NCBI RefSeq assembly: GCF_025685655.1
Contig: NZ_JAGSYG010000009.1
Coordinates: forward strand, 124,001 to 188,000
Source of the DNA: Acidicapsa ligni
GTDB lineage: Bacteria > Acidobacteriota > Terriglobia > Terriglobales > Acidobacteriaceae
DNA length: 64,000 nucleotides
Direction of reading: 5' to 3'
In this document: one piece after another, positions 42,823-52,098 of the stretch
Layout: each line of letters opens with the position of its first letter
How positions within the stretch are numbered: the first letter of the stretch is position 1
Made by a program: the position numbers and the translations under genes
Notes under the pieces: model-generated
What the model was told of the DNA's origin: nothing
The model's input: only the letters and a program-made list of their open reading frames with translations
Database searches by the model: none

Positions 42823-43716
42823 ATGAAACTGAAAGCGCTTGGGACAGAACGTCGTAATCCAGCTACTGAAAATCTCGATACAATGTCGACGATTGAGTTT
42901 GTTACTGCGATGAACCACGAGGATGCAGTGGTTCCACGAGCTATTAAAAAAGTGCTGCCTGAGATTGCACGGGCTGTCGATGTGGTCGCACAGTGTCTCG
43001 CGAAGGGCGGTCGATTGATCTATGTCGGGACAGGCACGAGCGGTCGCATTGGAGCTTTGGATGCATCCGAATGCCCACCTACATTCAATACAGATCCGGA
43101 GATGGTTCAGTTTTTGATTGCCGGGGGTGAGGACGCACTTGTTCGGCCAACAGAGGCCAGTGAAGACTCCCTTGAACTCGGGCGCAAAGATATGGCTTCG
43201 AGAAAACCAGGTAAGCGCGATGCAGTGGTGGGCATTGCGGCGAGTGGGCGTACGCCTTATACGATTGCGGCTCTAGAGTATGCGCGGAGCAAGGGGGCGA
43301 AAACAATTGCAATAGCGTGCAATAAAGGATCTGCTCTTGGCAAAGCTGCGGAATTTCCTATCGAGATCGAAGTAGGCCCCGAGGCGCTGACTGGATCATC
43401 CAGGCTAAAGGCTGGAACGGCGCAGAAGTTGGTCTGTAATATGTTGACTACCGGCAGCATGACGCAGCTTGGATATGTGTACGGCAATCTTATGGTCAAT
43501 CTGCAGTTGAAGAATGAAAAGCTTGTCGAACGCGGCATTTTGATTTTGGAGTATTTGACAGGCGCGGACCGTACAACAGCATTGAAGGCTCTCGACACAG
43601 CTAGCATGAGCGTACCGCTTGCGCTGGTGATGTTGAAGGCCGATGTGAGTAAGGCGCAGGCGGAAAAGAGACTTCGCAAGGCGAAGGGAAATGTTCGCAA
43701 GGCACTGGAGGGTTGA
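42823..43716 (+). CDS. murQ: N-acetylmuramic acid 6-phosphate etherase
   Basis: About 297 residues from ATG 42823, after GAGGA. It cleaves the lactyl ether of MurNAc-6-phosphate to give GlcNAc-6-phosphate and D-lactate. The family block VGTGTSGRIGALDASECPPTF, the SIS-fold GIAASGRTPYTIAAL and SRLKAGTAQK are all intact. MurQ acts only on the phosphorylated sugar, so a kinase (AnmK or MurK type) must be supplied from outside the window. Confidence 0.95.
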   Translation: MKLKALGTERRNPATENLDTMSTIEFVTAMNHEDAVVPRAIKKVLPEIARAVDVVAQCLAKGGRLIYVGTGTSGRIGALDASECPPTFNTDPEMVQFLIAGGEDALVRPTEASEDSLELGRKDMASRKPGKRDAVVGIAASGRTPYTIAALEYARSKGAKTIAIACNKGSALGKAAEFPIEIEVGPEALTGSSRLKAGTAQKLVCNMLTTGSMTQLGYVYGNLMVNLQLKNEKLVERGILILEYLTGADRTTALKALDTASMSVPLALVMLKADVSKAQAEKRLRKAKGNVRKALEG

Positions 43717-43717
43717 T

Positions 43718-46138
43718 TTGCGGAAGGCTTTGAGAAGTGGGCTTATCTGTTCACGGCTATGCTGCTTTGCCCTGTGTTTAAGCATGTTAGGCCAGCATGA
43801 ATCTCTTGCCGAAGCGCGAGTGAAGACCGCGCACGCAGAGCGCGCCACGAGGTCTGACTTTGGTGCGATTGACTCCATCGTTACGCAGGCTGTCGCGGAC
43901 GGGAATATTCCGGGGGCTGTAGTACTCGTCGGACATAACGGTAAGATCGTCTACCGCAAGGCCTTCGGCATGCGATCACTGGAGCCAACGCGAGAGCCGA
44001 TGACGATGGATACGATCTTCGATCTTGCCTCGTTAACCAAGTGCATCGCAACGACTACTTCGATAATGAAACTACTGCAAGATGGGCGCATACGACTCAA
44101 TGATCCAGTGGCAAAGTATCTTCCGGAGTTCGCTCAGAACGGCAAGGAAGATATTACGATTCGCGAGTTGATGACACACTTCTCAGGGCTTGGTCCTGAT
44201 CTCGATCTTAAGCAGCCATGGAGCGGGCGTGACGCTGCGTATGCAATGGCAATGCGGGAGACGCCAGCCTATCCGCCAGGATCGCGTTTTCTCTATAGCG
44301 ATATCAACTTCGAGACGCTTGGCTTTCTCGTCGAGAAGATCTCTGGCATGTCGCTCAATGAGTTTGCGAAGCAAAATGTCTTCATTCCGCTGGGCATGAT
44401 GGATACCGATTTTCTTCCCCCGGCAAGCTTGTCTTCGCGCATTGCGCCTACGCAATATGACGAGAATCGCAAGATGCTGCGAGGCGTGGTGCATGACCCG
44501 ACAGCACGACGCATGGGCGGTGTCGCTGGTCATGCCGGACTGTTTTCGACTGCGGATGATCTTGCAAAGTTTGCGCAGGATCTACTGAGTGGGCATCGGG
44601 TTTTGAGTGAGTTGGCTGTAGAGAAAATGGCTACGCCACAGCAGCCTGCAATGGCTGCGAGCCAGCGCGGATTGGGGTGGGATATAGATTCTCCGTTTGC
44701 TACAAATCGTGGCGAGCTATTGCCGATTGGTTCGTTTGGTCATACTGGGTTTACGGGCACGTCGTTATGGATCGATCCGATCACGGACACTTACGTTATC
44801 TTGCTGACCAATGCAGTTCATCCGGAGGGCAAAGGTACAGTGGTATCTCTGCGCACGCGCGTGGCAACGTCGGTTGTTCAGTCGCTTGATCTGACGGCTG
44901 GTGAAGAAGAGAAGCTGCGGCTTGCGCGCATTACAGGTTATAACGAATCGCTGATGGCTTCGCGTCGAATGACAGCGCGCAATGGCGATGTGAAGGTCGG
45001 AATCGATGTGCTTGAGGCACATGCGTTTCGAGAGATTCATGCGGACGCTGCGCATCCTGTTCGCGTGGGGCTTGTGACGAATCAGACTGCGGTCGATGCA
45101 CAAGGGCGTGTTGTATCCGATGTGCTGGCGCAAGCGCCGGGCGTACAACTGACAGCGATTTTCAGTCCTGAGCATGGAGCAACTGGAGCGCTCGACACAG
45201 ACAACATTGGCAACGCAAGAGATGCGAAGACTGGCGTTCCGATCTATAGCGTATACGGCGATAGCGATGCAAAGAAGCGACCTGCGGAATCTGTTCTCGC
45301 AGGGCTGGATGTGATTGTTTATGACATTCAGGATGTAGGTGTGCGCTACTACACATACGAGAGTACGTTGGGATATTTTCTCGAAGCGGCAGCGAAGTCC
45401 GGCAAAGAAATCGTAGTACTGGATCGACCCAATCCGGTGAATGGCGTGTATGTGCAGGGGCCGGTTGCGGATGCAGGCAGAGAGGCTTTTGTAAGTTATT
45501 GGCAGACTCCGATACGACACGGTATGACGATTGCGGAGCTCGCGAGGATGTTCAATCAAGAGCGTTCGATTGGGGCAAAGTTGACGGTCGTTCCAATGGA
45601 CGGATGGATGCGCGGTGACTGGTTTGATTCGACGGGACGCGTATGGATCGATCCTTCACCCAATATGCGCAGCGTCACAGAATCGATTCTGTATACAGGG
45701 ATTGGCATGATTGAAGCGAGTAATATTTCTGTGGGCCGTGGAACAGATACTCCGTTTGAAGTAGTCGGTGCGCCGTGGATCGACGCAGTGGTATTAGCTC
45801 GCTATCTCAATGCCAGGGAGATCAGCGGAATTCGGTTCGTGCCTGTGAACTTTACGCCTGCGACTTCAAAATATACCGATGAGAAATGCGGCGGAGTAAA
45901 TCTATTGATGACGGATCGCAATGCGCTGGATGGTCCTGAGCTTGGATTGGAGATTGCTTCAGCGTTGCAGCATCTTTATCCAGATCAATACAAGATTGCC
46001 GGAGTGGATACGCTCATGCGGCACAAGGCTTCGCTGGACGCTATCGCTGCGGGAGAAGATCCTCGCCGTGTTGCGGATGATTGGCGCGATGGGCTGGACG
46101 GCTTTACAAAGATACGAGCCAGGTATCTTCTCTACTGA
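43718..46138 (+). CDS. Fused serine beta-lactamase-like and NamZ (DUF1343) protein
   Basis: About 806 residues. I choose the TTG at 43718, one base after the murQ stop, with GGAGGG in front and a good signal peptide (MRKALRSGLICSRLCCFALC); an ATG at 43691 would overlap murQ. Residues about 45-410 form a class C beta-lactamase/esterase fold with S-x-x-K SLTK (Ser105), YSD and GHTG. Residues about 430-806 are a DUF1343/NamZ domain (VRVGLVTNQTAVD, FSPEHG, ENVxYDIQDVGVRYYTYEST-like block), the exo-N-acetylmuramidase. In Bacillus these are separate genes ybbE and ybbC next to murQ and nagZ. Confidence 0.88.
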   Translation: MRKALRSGLICSRLCCFALCLSMLGQHESLAEARVKTAHAERATRSDFGAIDSIVTQAVADGNIPGAVVLVGHNGKIVYRKAFGMRSLEPTREPMTMDTIFDLASLTKCIATTTSIMKLLQDGRIRLNDPVAKYLPEFAQNGKEDITIRELMTHFSGLGPDLDLKQPWSGRDAAYAMAMRETPAYPPGSRFLYSDINFETLGFLVEKISGMSLNEFAKQNVFIPLGMMDTDFLPPASLSSRIAPTQYDENRKMLRGVVHDPTARRMGGVAGHAGLFSTADDLAKFAQDLLSGHRVLSELAVEKMATPQQPAMAASQRGLGWDIDSPFATNRGELLPIGSFGHTGFTGTSLWIDPITDTYVILLTNAVHPEGKGTVVSLRTRVATSVVQSLDLTAGEEEKLRLARITGYNESLMASRRMTARNGDVKVGIDVLEAHAFREIHADAAHPVRVGLVTNQTAVDAQGRVVSDVLAQAPGVQLTAIFSPEHGATGALDTDNIGNARDAKTGVPIYSVYGDSDAKKRPAESVLAGLDVIVYDIQDVGVRYYTYESTLGYFLEAAAKSGKEIVVLDRPNPVNGVYVQGPVADAGREAFVSYWQTPIRHGMTIAELARMFNQERSIGAKLTVVPMDGWMRGDWFDSTGRVWIDPSPNMRSVTESILYTGIGMIEASNISVGRGTDTPFEVVGAPWIDAVVLARYLNAREISGIRFVPVNFTPATSKYTDEKCGGVNLLMTDRNALDGPELGLEIASALQHLYPDQYKIAGVDTLMRHKASLDAIAAGEDPRRVADDWRDGLDGFTKIRARYLLY

Positions 46139-46177
46139 TTTTTTTGATCTACGATTGTTGCTTACGGAGGCGTGCGC

Positions 46178-48049
46178 GTGAACTATATCTCGTCAAAACG
46201 ATTTTTGTGTTTGTCTCTGCTGATGATTTTCCTTACTGCTCTCAACAGTGTTGATGCGCATGGAACGGGGCCTGTTCATCTCGATCACAAGGGTGAACTA
46301 TGGGCTAAATCGACACTGCGAAAGATGTCGCTGGAAGAGAAGATTGGTCAGTTGATCATGGTGTGGGCCAAGGTGGAATACCTGAACATCGACAGCCCTG
46401 CATTTGTGCAGTTACACGACGAGATGCAGAAGTATCACGTGGGCGGCTTTGGCGTAACTGTGCATGTGGATGGTGCGCGCCTGATCAAGAGCGAGCCATT
46501 TGAAGCTGCTGCTCTCACCAATGAATTGCAGAAGGAATCGAAGTATCCACTGATTTTTGCTGCCGATTTCGAACGTGGACTTGCTGTGCGATTGAACGGC
46601 GCAACATCCTTTCCATCGGCGATGGCCTTTGGCGCGACGGGTGACAAAGACCTGGTGCGACAGTTTGGAGAAATCTCTGCTGAAGAGTCGCGCGCTGTTG
46701 GCATTCATTGGAACTGGTTTCCAGTAGCAGATGTAAATTCAAATCCGGCGAACCCCATCATTAACACTCGATCCTTTAGCGAAAATCCTGCGGTGGTCGG
46801 CGATATGGTTGCTGCATATATCGATGGCGCACGCAGCGAAGGACTACTGACAACGGTCAAGCACTTCCCTGGGCACGGTGATACGGATACGGATTCGCAT
46901 CTATCACTCGCACGTGTGACCGGAAATATGGATCGACTGAATTCGGTAGAGCTTATTCCGTTTCGTAAGGCAATCGCTGCTGGCGTGGATACGGTGATGA
47001 TGGGCCACATCACGGTGCCTGCAATCGAGCCTGATCCAAATCTTCCTGCAAGCGTATCGAAGCGCGTTGTTACCGGGCTATTGAAGGATAAGCTCGGGTT
47101 TCGTGGACTTGTAGTTACGGACGCGTTGGATATGGGCGCATTGATGCATGCTTTCACTGGAACGGATGCGGAGATCTCCGGCAAGGAAGCAGTGCAGGCG
47201 TTGCTTGCGGGTAACGATATGGTCATCATTCCGGCAGATTTGGATGGCGCTTATAGTGGTCTGATACAGGCCGCAAAAAGTGGCGTCCTCTCGGAGAAGC
47301 GTATCGATGAAAGTGTGCTGAAGATCCTGCGATTGAAGGCTTCGGTCGGCTTGAATGTTGATCGCTATGTGGACATGTCTGATGTAAGCCGCGTGGTTGC
47401 CAGGCCTGCCAGCGTAGCGCTTGCACAAACTATCTCGGACCGTGCGATTACTTTGGCAACTGATACTAACAATCTGCTGCCGCTGCATGTCTCCGCAGAC
47501 GCCGGTCAGGCTACCGCTTCGAGTGCTGTAGCTGTCATCTTTACCAATGATGCGCGGGCGAGCGAAGGAGTGGGCGCGTTTATTGCGCAGCTTCGTCGAC
47601 GAGTGCCGAATGCATCGGTGTTTCTTGTCGACAACTCCAGCTCTGCCACGGTTAGCCAGGATGTGTTGGCAGCGGTCGCGAGCGCATCTACAGTGATTGC
47701 GGTGGCCGAGGCTTTTCCCAGTGCACGACGCATGATGCGCGTTGCCGGCCAGCAGAAAGGCTCTGCCGGACTTGATCAGAGTGCCACCGAGCTGTTGTCG
47801 AGCATCGTGAAGACAGCGGGAGCAAAAACTGTGGTTGCGGCTTTTGGCAACCCTTACATTGGATCGGATGTACCGGGTATTTCAACGTATGTTTGCACAT
47901 TCTCCGATACTGCAGATTCAGCTTTGAGCCTGGTGAGTGCGCTGTTCGGCGAGAATGCAATTCATGGTCGACTGCCGGTGACGATTCCTAATATTGCCAG
48001 GATAGGCGCGGGGTTAGACAGGGCCGCTACCGCTCCTGTTGTTCACTAA
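46178..48049 (+). CDS. nagZ: Exported NagZ-type beta-N-acetylglucosaminidase (GH3)
   Basis: About 623 residues from the GTG at 46178 (a GTG at 46172 is too close to the GGAGG ribosome site). It has a signal peptide (about 5-28). The GH3 domain has KHFPGHGDTDTDSH, the NagZ His/Asp dyad, and the nucleophile in VVTDALDMGAL. A C-terminal alpha/beta domain (about 410-610) follows, so this is the long Bacillus-type layout rather than the short enteric one. It should release GlcNAc from muropeptide ends outside the cytoplasm, feeding the NamZ domain and the symporter. Confidence 0.93.
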   Translation: MNYISSKRFLCLSLLMIFLTALNSVDAHGTGPVHLDHKGELWAKSTLRKMSLEEKIGQLIMVWAKVEYLNIDSPAFVQLHDEMQKYHVGGFGVTVHVDGARLIKSEPFEAAALTNELQKESKYPLIFAADFERGLAVRLNGATSFPSAMAFGATGDKDLVRQFGEISAEESRAVGIHWNWFPVADVNSNPANPIINTRSFSENPAVVGDMVAAYIDGARSEGLLTTVKHFPGHGDTDTDSHLSLARVTGNMDRLNSVELIPFRKAIAAGVDTVMMGHITVPAIEPDPNLPASVSKRVVTGLLKDKLGFRGLVVTDALDMGALMHAFTGTDAEISGKEAVQALLAGNDMVIIPADLDGAYSGLIQAAKSGVLSEKRIDESVLKILRLKASVGLNVDRYVDMSDVSRVVARPASVALAQTISDRAITLATDTNNLLPLHVSADAGQATASSAVAVIFTNDARASEGVGAFIAQLRRRVPNASVFLVDNSSSATVSQDVLAAVASASTVIAVAEAFPSARRMMRVAGQQKGSAGLDQSATELLSSIVKTAGAKTVVAAFGNPYIGSDVPGISTYVCTFSDTADSALSLVSALFGENAIHGRLPVTIPNIARIGAGLDRAATAPVVH

Positions 48050-48066
48050 AACTATTACGTATAGAG

Positions 48067-48111
48067 GCAAACACGAAGCGCCTGTGAGCTACACAGGCGC
48101 TTCGTGTTTGC
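48067..48111 (+). terminator. Perfect 20-bp hairpin between convergent genes
   Basis: Arms 48067-48086 and 48092-48111 are exact complements over 20 bases around a five-base loop, between the NagZ and glycosidase stops. There is no T-tract on either side. It probably terminates both convergent operons. Confidence 0.7.
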
Positions 48112-48145
48112 ATACAGATTGACACGATAGGCAAATGCTCCGCCA

Positions 48146-49945
48146 CTAGACAGTGAATGGGAATGCGCCGCCTTCTCCATACCAATCGTAGTGGAGTTTA
48201 CGGTCCGATTCTTTTGATTGGCCCGCAAGCCCGGTGATCCATGTTTGCGGTGTGGATTCTTGTACGGGACTCGCTGGTCGCGCACCATCTCCACCACTTG
48301 CAGCAAGTTTGAACGCCCGCTTGATTGCCTCGGCATGTTCGGGGATGCGCGAGCCTTCGCCCGGCGAGATTAAAACTGCGGTTCCGCTGTGGGCAAGCAG
48401 GTCAAGCCATTGACGATTGAGCTCCCATGGAACGTCGGCTGAAATACCCACGCAGTCCGCGTCTTGTACGAAGAAGGTTTCGTGCTGCGGCAGGCGGAAG
48501 GCGAGCGTGTTGATGCCCATACGACGCGTGCGCTCCCAAATGCGTCCGCTGGTGTCGTCGCCGGTACGCTGTATGTCGAAGATACTTTGCCCAAGATGGC
48601 CCATGGTATTGCAGCCGAGGATGAGAGTTTCAGGCTTGCAGGTGGCGCGAATCTGTTGATAAAAATTGCGAATGATTTCCGCATTGGTGCGGCTCTGATC
48701 ATGCAGAGACCAGCTGGAGATCGTGGGTTCTGCGCCCATCCCCGATCCCCAGCGACCGAGCAGATCGTAGGTGGAGAAGTCGTGCTTAACCAGCTCGTAT
48801 CCCCAGTCGACTACCTGTTTTACTTTTGCCAGGACTCTTTCCAGCGCCTCAGGAACGGTAGGGTCGTAAGCCAACTGAGATGCGTCCGCACTGTTTTCGA
48901 AGCGACGGTCGGAGATCAGCAGGCCACGATCAGTATTTGCAGGCGCTTCGAGGGGGCGAATCCAGATGCCCGGACGTGCTCTGCGTTCGCGAATCTGATT
49001 GGCAAGCTGCGGCATACTGGGGAATTTCGGTGCACCGACGGACCAGCCCATATCGATCACCGAGAATGGACGAATCGCATTATTTACGGAGAGATTGGCG
49101 ATGAAATCGGTGTCGTTCAAAATCTGTTCAGCGGTGTTTTTGCCATAGGCGTAGTACCAATCATTGGTGCCGTAGACGGGCTGCGATGGCCGCGACGGCT
49201 GGGAGCACATCTGCCTGCAGAAGGCGCGGATGGCGCTGGTTGGCTCCTCGCCGGGATTGCCTTTACGGGTCACGACAGTAGCTGCTTCGAGTACACGCTG
49301 GCCCAGCTTGACGCCGGAACCGCCGTTGCTGAGGTTGAGCCACAGCGATACGCCGTCCGGATCGAGCTGCCAGAAGCAGAGCGAACCTGCGCCCGTCTTG
49401 ACTCCGTAGGTGTTGCATGAGCGGCCATCCCACGTGGCAAAGTACCAGGGCATCACGCGTTCCGAGACGATCGAACGCCAGCCCAGGTCACCATAGCTGC
49501 GTTCCCAGTGATCGCCGAGGACATGCGGAATCGCAGCTACCTTCATCGTCCATCGCACATGTATATAGCGGATGGCCATGCTCGGTGCATGGACGCGGAG
49601 TGCGAGTTGCGTCGCGTCGGCGCTGCTCTCAACACCGATACCCTTGCCCTGCCATTGGCTGCCGGAACGCGAGAGCGGCACTGGATCGCTCAGTCGCTCA
49701 TAGGCGGTGATGCTGTCGGGAGTTCGCAGCAGATCAAAGAAGACTTCTCCTGACGCGGTTGCCGAAGTCGATGACGACTGCGCGACTCTGCTTGCAGGAA
49801 CGCCTGCGAGCAGAGTCGCCGCGCTTGCTGCACCCAAACCTGCTACTCCCAGACTTGCCGCGCCTAAAAACGAACGGCGGGAAACAGGGGTGGATGATAA
49901 CTGAGAGTCTGGCCTCTGATCAGAGATATTCCGGCTTTCGTCCAT
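48146..49945 (-). CDS. Tat-exported glycosidase of the GH-D/melibiase type
   Basis: About 599 residues from ATG 49945; an upstream in-frame extension is open. A twin-arginine signal (SRRSFLGAASLGVAGLGAAS) is at about 20-45. The C-terminal two thirds is a TIM-barrel with FSVIDMGW, GIWIRPLEAP and GYELVKHDFSTYDLLG, in which VKHDF carries the probable catalytic Asp seen in clan GH-D enzymes, and a further acid/base candidate in QDADCVGISADV. The N-terminal part (about 60-260) is a beta domain. Exact specificity (alpha-galactoside or other) is open. It converges on NagZ. Confidence 0.75.
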   Translation of the reverse strand: MDESRNISDQRPDSQLSSTPVSRRSFLGAASLGVAGLGAASAATLLAGVPASRVAQSSSTSATASGEVFFDLLRTPDSITAYERLSDPVPLSRSGSQWQGKGIGVESSADATQLALRVHAPSMAIRYIHVRWTMKVAAIPHVLGDHWERSYGDLGWRSIVSERVMPWYFATWDGRSCNTYGVKTGAGSLCFWQLDPDGVSLWLNLSNGGSGVKLGQRVLEAATVVTRKGNPGEEPTSAIRAFCRQMCSQPSRPSQPVYGTNDWYYAYGKNTAEQILNDTDFIANLSVNNAIRPFSVIDMGWSVGAPKFPSMPQLANQIRERRARPGIWIRPLEAPANTDRGLLISDRRFENSADASQLAYDPTVPEALERVLAKVKQVVDWGYELVKHDFSTYDLLGRWGSGMGAEPTISSWSLHDQSRTNAEIIRNFYQQIRATCKPETLILGCNTMGHLGQSIFDIQRTGDDTSGRIWERTRRMGINTLAFRLPQHETFFVQDADCVGISADVPWELNRQWLDLLAHSGTAVLISPGEGSRIPEHAEAIKRAFKLAASGGDGARPASPVQESTPQTWITGLAGQSKESDRKLHYDWYGEGGAFPFTV

Positions 49946-50043
49946 CGACTTTGCAAGCTCCTCAAAAATGCTTCTTGAGGATACATGACAGGGATAACGG
50001 TTTTCGACGAGATTCGTAAACGTATTCAAAGCAGGTGTGCCGC

Positions 50044-50096
50044 ACATAAAACAAGCCCCAGATCAGCACTGAATTTCTCTGCTGGATCTGGGGCTT
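50044..50096 (-). terminator. Intrinsic terminator of the zwf operon
   Basis: Read on the minus strand, AAGCCCCAGATC (50096-50085) pairs with GATCTGGGGCTT (50064-50053), with a further AGCA/TGCT pairing inside and TGTTTTAT following. It lies 24 bases after the zwf stop. Confidence 0.85.
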
Positions 50097-50119
50097 TAGA
50101 TTGTGTCCACAGCGGAGTT

Positions 50120-51505
50120 TTATTCGACCGAGTGAAGCTGAGGATTGACCCACGGACCGTCGTTGCCGATGAGTTGATCGGCCTCTACCGGACCCCACGT
50201 GCCGGGGGCATAGGTATAGAACGGCGTGACGTTGCCAAGGATAGGCTCGACGATGCGCCACTGGGCTTCGATCAGATCCTGGCGGGCGAACTGTTCGCTG
50301 TTGCCGCGAATAGCGTCCCCCAGCAGGCGCTCGTAGGGCGGCATGTCGGTTGTGCTCTGACGATGCATCTCCAGCTCGACGTCACGGCCAACCATACGCT
50401 CGCCGGGAGTCTTGACGCGTACTCCGAGGCCAATCGTCATATCCGGGCTGAGACGAATGCGCATGTGTGCGGAGCCGTTGGAAACCAGTTCGCCGAAAGT
50501 CTCCTTGGGCGGGCGCTTGAACTCCACCAAAGCTTCAGTGCAGGTGACAGGCAGCATTTTGCCTGCGCGTACAAAGATGGGCACACCGGCCCAGCGCCAG
50601 CTATCGATTTCGAGTTTGATGGCGACAAAGGTCTCAACGGATGTGCCCGGAGCGACACCAACGACCGAACGGTAACCGTCATACTGTCCACGCACGACGG
50701 CATCGGGAGTGAGCGGCTTTATGGCGCGAAGAAGCTCGCTCTTGCGATCGCGCAATGCGTCGTGATCCTGGCCGGTTGGGGGGTCCATGGTGAGGTTGGC
50801 GACAACCTGCATCATGTGGTTCTGCACGACGTCGAGCAGCGCGCCTACTTCATCGTAGAATTTGCCGCGGTCTTCGACACCGAAGTCTTCAGCCATGGTG
50901 ATCTGGATGCTACGGACATGATCGCGATTCCAGATGGGATCGAAGATCGGGTTGGCGAAGCGGGTGTAGACGATATTCTGCACCGGCTCTTTGCCGAGAT
51001 AGTGGTCAATGCGGAAGATGTTTTCTTCAGGAAAAAACTTGTGCAGCGTTTCGCCCAGTTCTTTAGCCGATTCAAGATCGCGTCCGAAGGGCTTTTCAAC
51101 GACGACGCGCGCATTGGTTGCGCAGCCGGAGTTCGCGAGATGTTCCGCGACGGTTGCGAACAAGCTGGGAGGAATGGCGAGGTAGTGCAGCGGCCTCTGG
51201 GATGTACCAAGTTCCTGGCGAAGCTGCTCAAAGGTGCTGGCATCGCTGTAGTCGCCATCGACATAGCGCAACAGGCTCAAGAGCTTTTCAAAGGCCGGTT
51301 GATTGATGCCGCCGTGTTTTTCGAGACTGTCTTTGGCACGGGCTTTGAGCTGATCGAGGTTCCAGCCTGCCTTGGCAACGCCGATGATTGGGAGATTAAA
51401 GGCTTCGTCACGGATCAGGCCTTGCAGAGCAGGAAATATCTGCTTATAAGCGAGGTCGCCGGTAGCGCCGAGGAATACGAATGCGTCGGAATAGAAAGAG
51501 TTCAT
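50120..51505 (-). CDS. zwf: Glucose-6-phosphate 1-dehydrogenase
   Basis: 461 residues. It oxidises glucose-6-phosphate to 6-phosphogluconolactone, making NADPH. The nucleotide fold has FLGATGDLAYKQI; the signature RIDHYLGKEPVQNIVYTRFAN with catalytic His is intact. The N terminus is shorter than the usual 490-residue enzyme. It overlaps the NUDIX gene by four bases and is the last gene of a four-gene operon with a glycosyltransferase and acyltransferase, so NADPH supply may be tied to glycan or lipid assembly. Confidence 0.95.
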   Translation of the reverse strand: MNSFYSDAFVFLGATGDLAYKQIFPALQGLIRDEAFNLPIIGVAKAGWNLDQLKARAKDSLEKHGGINQPAFEKLLSLLRYVDGDYSDASTFEQLRQELGTSQRPLHYLAIPPSLFATVAEHLANSGCATNARVVVEKPFGRDLESAKELGETLHKFFPEENIFRIDHYLGKEPVQNIVYTRFANPIFDPIWNRDHVRSIQITMAEDFGVEDRGKFYDEVGALLDVVQNHMMQVVANLTMDPPTGQDHDALRDRKSELLRAIKPLTPDAVVRGQYDGYRSVVGVAPGTSVETFVAIKLEIDSWRWAGVPIFVRAGKMLPVTCTEALVEFKRPPKETFGELVSNGSAHMRIRLSPDMTIGLGVRVKTPGERMVGRDVELEMHRQSTTDMPPYERLLGDAIRGNSEQFARQDLIEAQWRIVEPILGNVTPFYTYAPGTWGPVEADQLIGNDGPWVNPQLHSVE

Positions 51506-52098
51506 CGATTTTTAGCCTTCCAGATCAGGTAAAGTCCCCAGGCTGACAGGGTACAGTTATCGCGGATCGTGCCGTCAAGCATCATCTGCTCAAACTCGGC
51601 AATAGTTACGGAGTGGACGATGAGGTCGTGCTCTTCTGGATCGGGTTCTTTTTCCGTAGGAGTCAGACCCGTGGCCAGAAAGACATGTTGCTTTTGATTG
51701 GCAAATCCATAGGCAATCCAAAGCCATCCCAGATAAATCATCGATTCGGCATGCATGCCGATCTCTTCTTTCAGTTCCCCACGGGCAAGTTCTTCCGGGT
51801 CGATTTCACCCATCTCCCATCCGCCCTGCGGAAGCTCAAGGCAGCGCTGCTGGACGGTGTAACGAAATTGCTCCACCAGCCACACACGGCCCTCCCCATC
51901 CGCGCCCACATCGAGCGGCAGGATGATTGCGGCATCGTCTTTATCGACGACGCCGTAGATGCCGGGCTTGCCGTTGGAGCGGAGAATCTGGTCCTCGCGC
52001 AAACGCATCCAGGGATTACTGTAGACTTCACGCGTACTGATGGTGGTGATGCTCTTGGCTTCTGGCGAATGCTCAGGCGAAGGCTGCACAGGATTCAT
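51502..52098 (-). CDS. NUDIX hydrolase, ADP-ribose pyrophosphatase-like
   Basis: 198 residues. The NUDIX region reads LPQGGWEMGEIDPEELARGELKEEIGM: the G-x5-E and E-E-x-G parts are present, with one extra residue before ELKEE compared with the consensus, so catalysis is likely but the register should be checked. The N-terminal beta part and the C-terminal lid resemble ADP-sugar pyrophosphatases. It overlaps zwf and the GT2 gene by four bases each, so it is translationally coupled to both. It may clear ADP- or GDP-sugars in this operon. Confidence 0.85.
   Translation of the reverse strand: MNPVQPSPEHSPEAKSITTISTREVYSNPWMRLREDQILRSNGKPGIYGVVDKDDAAIILPLDVGADGEGRVWLVEQFRYTVQQRCLELPQGGWEMGEIDPEELARGELKEEIGMHAESMIYLGWLWIAYGFANQKQHVFLATGLTPTEKEPDPEEHDLIVHSVTIAEFEQMMLDGTIRDNCTLSAWGLYLIWKAKNR

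Noticed and set aside
48464..49420. A 318-codon plus-strand frame
   Set aside because: Antisense to the Tat-exported glycosidase; composition is that of a codon shadow.
49985..51532. A 515-codon open frame on the plus strand
   Set aside because: It is wholly antisense to zwf, which has complete family motifs; long antisense frames are common in high-GC genes and this one shows no domain or ribosome site.
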